The notes beneath the pieces were generated by a model. That model worked only from the letters and a program-made list of their open reading frames with translations. It did no database searches and had not been told where the DNA came from. 38,185 nt of DNA from an uncultured bacterium. GTDB taxonomy: Bacteria > Bacillota_I > Bacilli_A > Acholeplasmatales > Anaeroplasmataceae. Below are positions 33,711 to 38,185 of the stretch, one piece after another. Positions within the stretch are counted from its first letter, which is position 1. Each line of letters begins with the position of its first letter. Both the position numbers and the translations under genes were made by a program. The stretch lies in NCBI GenBank assembly GCA_949293265.1, contig CASFCK010000015.1, positions 1 to 38,185 of the forward strand. Direction: 5' to 3'.

Positions 33711-34817
33711 TTAATTAAAATGTTCCCTAATATATTCTGATTTATTCTTACTATAACAAAATTTTACCACTTCATTTAAATCTTTTATTTTTTCTTTTTG
33801 TTCACCTGCTGAATAAATAAATTTTAAAGATGTTTCAATACTATCAATTGAAAATAACACATAACAACAACAAGCCATGCCATCTCGTCCTGCTCGTCCG
33901 GCTTGTTGAATTAGATCAGCTAAATTGATTGGTAAATCATATAAAATAATTGTTCTAATATTCGTTATATCAATACCCATTCCAAAGCTATTAGTACAAA
34001 AAATTATCCCATTTTTACTACTTCTAAAACCCTGATAATTTAGATTCTTATCTTTACTACTCATCCCACCATGATAAATATAAGCTTCATATATTTTATT
34101 ATATTTATTATATAATATTTCCGCTTTATATCTAGTTAAAGTATATATTATTGCCTTTTCTTTCATCTCTAAAATTTTCGCTAATCTTAGCTCTTTTTTA
34201 TTAAAATATACTTTATATTTTAAATTGTTTTTTAACGGCAAATAATTAGTTAAATAAGGATTAATTAAACACGTTTTATTAACTATTAATTCAATATCAC
34301 GCCTGTTTAATGTAGCTGTAAAACAAGCTATTACAGGCCGTTTTTCTAGCTTATTTACAAAATTTCCAATATTATATAGGCTTTTTCTAAAATCTGCACC
34401 CCACTTTATTGTATGAGCTTCATCTATTACTAATAATGAGATTTCTTTAATGTTTTTAAGAAAACTTAAGTTTTCTAATCTTTCAGCTGATACATATAAG
34501 AATTTATATTTATCTTTGTTTCTATAAATATGATTTATCTCATTCATTGTTAAATCACTACTTATATAAGCCGCCTTAATTTTTCTTTTTTTAAGATTTA
34601 AAACTTGATCTTTCATTAAAGATATAAGCGGACTAACAACTAAAACTAAACCTGGCATAATTAAACCAGGAATTTGATATATTATTGATTTGCCACTACC
34701 AGTAGGTAAAATTGTTAAGGTATCTCTTTTCTTTAAAATTTGCTCGATTATTTCTTTTTGCGGTTTTCTAAATTCATCATAACCATAATATTTTTTTAAT
34801 ACTTCTTCCAAATTCAC
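33711..34817 (-). CDS. RecQ-type DNA helicase, short form (core only)
   Basis: 368 residues against 590-610 for full RecQ. SF2 motifs are complete: L-P-T-G-S-G-K-S (37-44), S-P-L-I-S-L-M-K-D-Q, D-E-A-H, F-T-A-T, T-N-S-F-G-M-G-I-D and Q-Q-A-G-R-A-G-R-D-G. The protein stops with I-R-E-H-F-N just where the RecQ zinc-binding region (C-R-R...Y-F-G-E then further Cys) would begin; RQC winged-helix and HRDC domains are absent. Short RecQ proteins exist in Firmicutes, so it may be natural, but loss of the C-terminus is equally possible. GTG start with GGTG five bases upstream. Confidence 0.9.
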   Translation of the reverse strand: MNLEEVLKKYYGYDEFRKPQKEIIEQILKKRDTLTILPTGSGKSIIYQIPGLIMPGLVLVVSPLISLMKDQVLNLKKRKIKAAYISSDLTMNEINHIYRNKDKYKFLYVSAERLENLSFLKNIKEISLLVIDEAHTIKWGADFRKSLYNIGNFVNKLEKRPVIACFTATLNRRDIELIVNKTCLINPYLTNYLPLKNNLKYKVYFNKKELRLAKILEMKEKAIIYTLTRYKAEILYNKYNKIYEAYIYHGGMSSKDKNLNYQGFRSSKNGIIFCTNSFGMGIDITNIRTIILYDLPINLADLIQQAGRAGRDGMACCCYVLFSIDSIETSLKFIYSAGEQKEKIKDLNEVVKFCYSKNKSEYIREHFN

Positions 34818-34831
34818 GATATCACCATAAT

Positions 34832-34837
34832 ATTATA
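34832..34837 (-). promoter_or_regulatory. recQ -10 box
   Basis: Perfect minus-strand TATAAT 15 bases before the GTG start; no convincing -35 box. Confidence 0.4.
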
Positions 34838-34866
34838 GTCAAATAAGTGATTTTATTTTTTGAATA

Positions 34867-34875
34867 TGCTAAAAT
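34867..34875 (+). promoter_or_regulatory. U32 peptidase promoter (extended -10)
   Basis: TGCTAAAAT: an extended -10 without a clear -35, 18 bases before the ATG; GGTGA follows at 34883. Divergent to recQ. Confidence 0.45.
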
Positions 34876-34892
34876 AATATATGGTGATTTAA

Positions 34893-37091
34893 ATGACTTG
34901 TGAATTATTAGCCCCAGCTGGTTCTTATAATATTGGGCTTGCCGCCTTATATGCCGGTGCTGATGCCCTATATTTAGGACTAGATCGTTTTGGAGCAAGA
35001 GCTTATGCTAAAAATTTCACTTTAGAAGAACTAGAAAAAATAGTGAATATAGCCAACGTTTTAGGTAAAAAAATCTATGTTACATGTAACACTTTAATTA
35101 AAGATAAAGAACTACAAGACGCTTACGAATTATTAAATACTATTTATAAAATTGGGGTTCATGGAGTTATTACTACTGATTATGCACTTATTAATTATGT
35201 AATAAATTTCTTACCTCAAATGGAATGTCATATTTCAACTCAAGTAGGTATAAAATGTTTAGAAGATGTTAACTATTTCACTAAATTAAAAGCTAAACGC
35301 TCGGTTTTAGCACGCGAAACTAATATAGATGAAATTAAAAGAATTAAAGAAAACAGTAAAATGCCTATTGAAGTATTTATTCATGGTGCGCTTTGTGTTT
35401 CTTATTCTGGTAACTGCTTCTTTTCCTCACTATTAACATTGCGAAGTGGCAATCGTGGTAGATGTGCTCAAAATTGTCGACGCGAATATGAATTATATAA
35501 AGATGGTGAATTAGTAAGTCCTAAATGTTATTTACTTTCAACTAAAGATCTAAATTCATTTTCACTTATCAACGACTTAAAAGAATTAAAAGTTGATTCT
35601 TTAAAAATTGAGGGTCGAATGAAAGATGAAACTTATGTTAAAACTTTAGTTACTAGTTATAGACATAAATTAGACGATTCTTCTTTTAAAACCGATTTAT
35701 TAGATAAGATATTCCACCGCGAATATACTAAAGGTTTTTTAAATAACGCTAGTAACGAATCAATTTGTAATATATCACGTTCTGGTAACGTTGGGCAATA
35801 TTTAGGAACACTAGTAAAAAAGAATAATCTCTATGAACTACATCTAGAAAACCCTCTAAAACTTAAAGATCGCTTAAGAATTATAGCTGATAAAGATTAT
35901 TATATTGATGTTGAAGAAATATATGATAAAAAATTAAATAAAATAAATGCTTGTGATAAATTTTGTTATCTAAAATTAAATATCAATGTTGATAAAGCTC
36001 AGGTTTATATAATAAAAAACCGCAATTTAGATTTCCCTGAGCCTAATAAAATACCTTTAGATGTTTACTTATCTATTAAAGAAAACAACATTTTAGTATT
36101 AGCTAGCTTCAATAATCAATATTTTAATATTGAAGAAAAAAACTGCTTAACTTTAGCTAAAACTAGAGGATTAAATAAAAATGACTTCATTAAACAATTT
36201 CAAAAATTGCAAGAAACCCCATTTTATTTAAATTGCATCGAAGTTCCAAGTAATATAAATAATTATTTTCTTGCTGTAAGTCAAATAAATAACATAAGGC
36301 GTAATCTTATTAATGCTATCTATAATTCATATAAAGAAAAAAGAGTTATTTTAGATTTTAAATTACCTAAATTAACTCAAATGATACATCCACATAAATT
36401 AGTAATAACATGCCGTAATAAAAAACAATATGATGCTTTAAAAGATTATGGTTATAAAATATATTTTAATGATAATTACACAAACTACAACACAGTTAAA
36501 AAATTAGATCAAGATGACCTATTAGTTTCTAATTATGGCTCAATTTTCTTAAATCAAGATAAAAATTTGACTTTAAACAAAGAATTCAATTGTCTTAACT
36601 ACCACTCATTAGCTCATTTTTTAACTGTTAGTAATAATGTTACTTTATCGCAAGAATTATCACAAAAGGAAATAAAGGAACTTATAACTAATTTCTATAA
36701 TCATTATCATTTCCTGCCTAATACAACCTTAATAGTGTACGGACATATGACATTAATGACTTTAAAATATTGTCCAATTAAAAAATTAGGTTATTGCGGA
36801 ACTTGTCATAAAGCTAATTTTTACATTAAAGATGACACTAGTTTCTTCCCTTTACTAACAGATAATAATTGTATTACCTCTATTTTAAACGGGAAAGTCA
36901 CTAATCTAATTGCTGAAATAAAAGATTTAGCAAAGTATATTACCACATTTAGACTAGACTTTACAATTGAAAGTTCTGATGAATGTAAAAGAATACTTGA
37001 AATGGCTATAGATACAATGAATGGCAAAAATGTAAATTCATTTAATTCTAAAACCGATACTAAAGGATATTTAAAAAGAGAAATATTATAA
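34893..37091 (+). CDS. Peptidase U32 family protein (RlhA/YrrO-like)
   Basis: 732 residues. The N-terminal U32 domain starts C-E-L-L-A-P-A-G-S and contains the family signature E-V-F-I-H-G-A-L-C-V-S-Y-S-G-N-C (about 157-172) and R-G-R-C-A-Q-N-C-R (about 187-195), which are Cys-rich metal/Fe-S positions. A DUF3656-like middle region follows, and the C-terminal C-P-x-x-K-x-x-G-Y-C-G-T-C-H module is present. Although called collagenases, E. coli members act in 23S rRNA C2501 hydroxylation (RlhA) or ubiquinone synthesis; the full-length form here is closest in layout to the RlhA type. ATG with GGTGA; single-gene unit. Confidence 0.88.
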   Translation: MTCELLAPAGSYNIGLAALYAGADALYLGLDRFGARAYAKNFTLEELEKIVNIANVLGKKIYVTCNTLIKDKELQDAYELLNTIYKIGVHGVITTDYALINYVINFLPQMECHISTQVGIKCLEDVNYFTKLKAKRSVLARETNIDEIKRIKENSKMPIEVFIHGALCVSYSGNCFFSSLLTLRSGNRGRCAQNCRREYELYKDGELVSPKCYLLSTKDLNSFSLINDLKELKVDSLKIEGRMKDETYVKTLVTSYRHKLDDSSFKTDLLDKIFHREYTKGFLNNASNESICNISRSGNVGQYLGTLVKKNNLYELHLENPLKLKDRLRIIADKDYYIDVEEIYDKKLNKINACDKFCYLKLNINVDKAQVYIIKNRNLDFPEPNKIPLDVYLSIKENNILVLASFNNQYFNIEEKNCLTLAKTRGLNKNDFIKQFQKLQETPFYLNCIEVPSNINNYFLAVSQINNIRRNLINAIYNSYKEKRVILDFKLPKLTQMIHPHKLVITCRNKKQYDALKDYGYKIYFNDNYTNYNTVKKLDQDDLLVSNYGSIFLNQDKNLTLNKEFNCLNYHSLAHFLTVSNNVTLSQELSQKEIKELITNFYNHYHFLPNTTLIVYGHMTLMTLKYCPIKKLGYCGTCHKANFYIKDDTSFFPLLTDNNCITSILNGKVTNLIAEIKDLAKYITTFRLDFTIESSDECKRILEMAIDTMNGKNVNSFNSKTDTKGYLKREIL

Positions 37092-37114
37092 AAAGGCTTT
37101 TGTAAAGCCTTTTT
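37090..37114 (+). terminator. Terminator of U32 gene (possibly bidirectional)
   Basis: An 11-bp stem AAAAAGGCTTT/AAAGCCTTTTT with a TGT loop; A-rich and T-rich arms allow use by the convergent pseudogene as well. Confidence 0.88.
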
Positions 37115-37117
37115 ACT

Positions 37118-38080
37118 TTAATAAATCTATTTCTTTTTTCCTTTTAAAATATAATAAAGTAACCATAAATAAATTTGTAGATGATATTAATAAATATATG
37201 GTTGGAACATAATAATCCTGAACAATTACCCCATCTTTAATATCCATTTTTTATAAAAAATCGGAAATATATATTCTATTTTATGCGTATAAGGACCTTG
37301 TGTTGCTGGCATTAATTTAATATTTTCAAAAAGTCCTTTTCCAAGCATGATGAAGCTAAATAAATCAATCAAATTACTACTTTTAATATTAATAAGCGAG
37401 TATATAGTTAAAACTAATAATATAACACCTAAAATAGTACTTAAATCAAGAATTAAAAATGCATCATTTAACAATGTAAATAAACCAGCAATAAAATATG
37501 ATATTGCTATAACTAAAGATAGTGAATAAGAGTTTTTTAATCTTTTTGCTTCTATTTTATTAATATTTCCTATCACAAAACATAAAATTGAAAATAGAAA
37601 ACATATTAAAGTAGGGATAAATACTAAATTAGGAATCGTTTTAAGGTAATTATTACTACCATTAACTTCTATTATAAAAGGCTTAACATGAATAGTAACA
37701 TCATTAATACTTGTTATTCCCTTAGCTAATTTTATGTTTGCTCAATTTAAAGAAAAGACGAGCATAATTAAATTAAGAATATAAAAAAGCATTGAAATTA
37801 ATATAATAAAACCTATTAGTGCATAGGCTATTAGAAAAATCATATTTAAATAGAAAGAATGTTCAAAAAGAATTAATACTACAATAACCATTATAGTCTG
37901 ACATAATAAAGCTAAAAATAAGCTACTATATGGATTGGTTCTTTTTCTTTCAAGTTCTAAAATAACTTTTTTAATTTCTTCATAACTTGTATTATTATCT
38001 ATTTTTTCTTTAACCAACTTATAATTCTTAAAACTGTTAACATTATATATTTTTAGCATTTTATCAATTGTTAATGTCAA
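37118..38080 (-). pseudogene. Multi-pass membrane protein gene, interrupted
   Basis: One reading frame on the minus strand from about 38080 (first ATG 38059) runs to a TGA at 37744-37742 and then continues in the same frame for another 170 codons to near 37230. There a frame change at an A/T run restores a 40-residue C-terminus ending with TAA at 37118. The joined product would have about eight hydrophobic segments. Between segments 2 and 3 is a loop of about 45 residues (T-I-H-V-K-P-F-I-I-E-V-N-G) that may be outside the cell. No family recognised. The TGA could be a Trp-to-stop change. The breaks mean it is probably not functional, unless one is a sequencing error. Confidence 0.6.
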
Positions 38081-38110
38081 TAGAAAAATGGTTCTTTCCG
38101 ATGTTAGTTG

Positions 38111-38171
38111 ATTTATGTCATAAATTCTAGCCGTATCACTTTGCTTTTTAGTAAGTTGAAGTGACTACGGC
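38111..38171. repeat. Inverted repeats at right edge
   Basis: GCCGTATCACTT (38130-38141) and its complement (38159-38171, one bulged base) could form a 12-bp stem with a 17-nt loop, G+C-rich for this DNA and without a T run. Right beside it is the perfect palindrome ATTTATG-T-CATAAAT (38111-38125). They may be a mobile-element end or an RNA leader; unassigned. Confidence 0.55.
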
Positions 38172-38185
38172 CACACATTATTCTT

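Noticed and set aside
2483-37744. TGA read as Trp (Mycoplasma code)
   Set aside because: In-frame TGAs at 2483, 2749 and 37742 occur only in broken genes; intact genes use TGG for Trp throughout, and the amidohydrolase and barstar genes end in TGA beside terminators. The TGA at 2749 is at a Ser-type position.
67-38089. 15-base inverted match between the window ends (67-81 and 38075-38089)
   Set aside because: Matches of this length are expected by chance in AT-rich DNA of this size, and the flanking sequences do not match.
1-38185. CRISPR array, tRNA, rRNA, tmRNA or prophage
   Set aside because: No regularly spaced repeats, no CCA-ending cloverleaf, no conserved rRNA or tmRNA stretches, and no phage structural genes were seen.

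Overview
This is an AT-rich window (protein-coding DNA dominated by A/T-ending codons, Lys/Asn/Ile-rich proteins) from a low-G+C Gram-positive bacterium. The gene set (rpsP-khpA, rimM-trmD, addAB, ktrAB, dgkB, degV, typA, rpsD, ylbF-like, Ribo-leader style regulation, sigma-A promoters of the TTGACA/TATAAT type, strong GGTGA/AGGAGG Shine-Dalgarno sites) fits an uncultured, probably gut-associated Bacilli/Mycoplasmatota-side lineage (for example RF39- or Acholeplasma-like). The genus cannot be set from the sequence alone. TGA is read as stop: Trp is always TGG in intact genes, and two genes end in TGA.

Layout. 1-2.9 kb is a decayed zone: a broken surface-protein gene (minus strand) whose 5' part abuts a broken IS3-type transposase. 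3.0-6.1 kb is a MarR regulator / MATE exporter / Eis-type acetyltransferase operon with a clear promoter and paired putative operators. 6.1-10.1 kb carries ktrB-ktrA-lipid kinase and degV. 10.1-14.2 kb holds a GH28 pectin-type glycosidase with small membrane proteins, and a stand-alone AAA ATPase with a palindrome around its -10 box. 14.2-22.2 kb is the gmk-ylbF / rpsP-khpA / addB-addA-rimM-trmD region, in which addAB sits between khpA and rimM. 22.3-24.1 kb (plus) is def plus an amidohydrolase; 24.1-26.0 kb is thiI plus a SpoU methyltransferase; rpsD (plus) follows a probable S4 autoregulatory leader.

26.9-32.6 kb is one tight operon on the minus strand: small alarmone synthetase (relQ-like), DUF1275 membrane protein, DtxR-type iron repressor, DAHP synthase, prephenate dehydrogenase and TypA. 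It has an unusually long (about 260 nt), structured 5' leader with two mutually exclusive pairings around the ribosome binding site. 32.6-33.7 kb is a toxin-immunity pair: a lipoprotein carrying an Ig-like domain and a complete barnase-type RNase domain, overlapped by a barstar gene. A short RecQ, a U32 peptidase/RlhA-type protein and a broken membrane-protein gene end the window.

The best candidates for something not yet described are the lipid-anchored barnase with its barstar, and the structured leader of the relQ-aro-typA operon. A recurring design, in which a terminator directly abuts or overlaps the next promoter (five junctions), is also notable.
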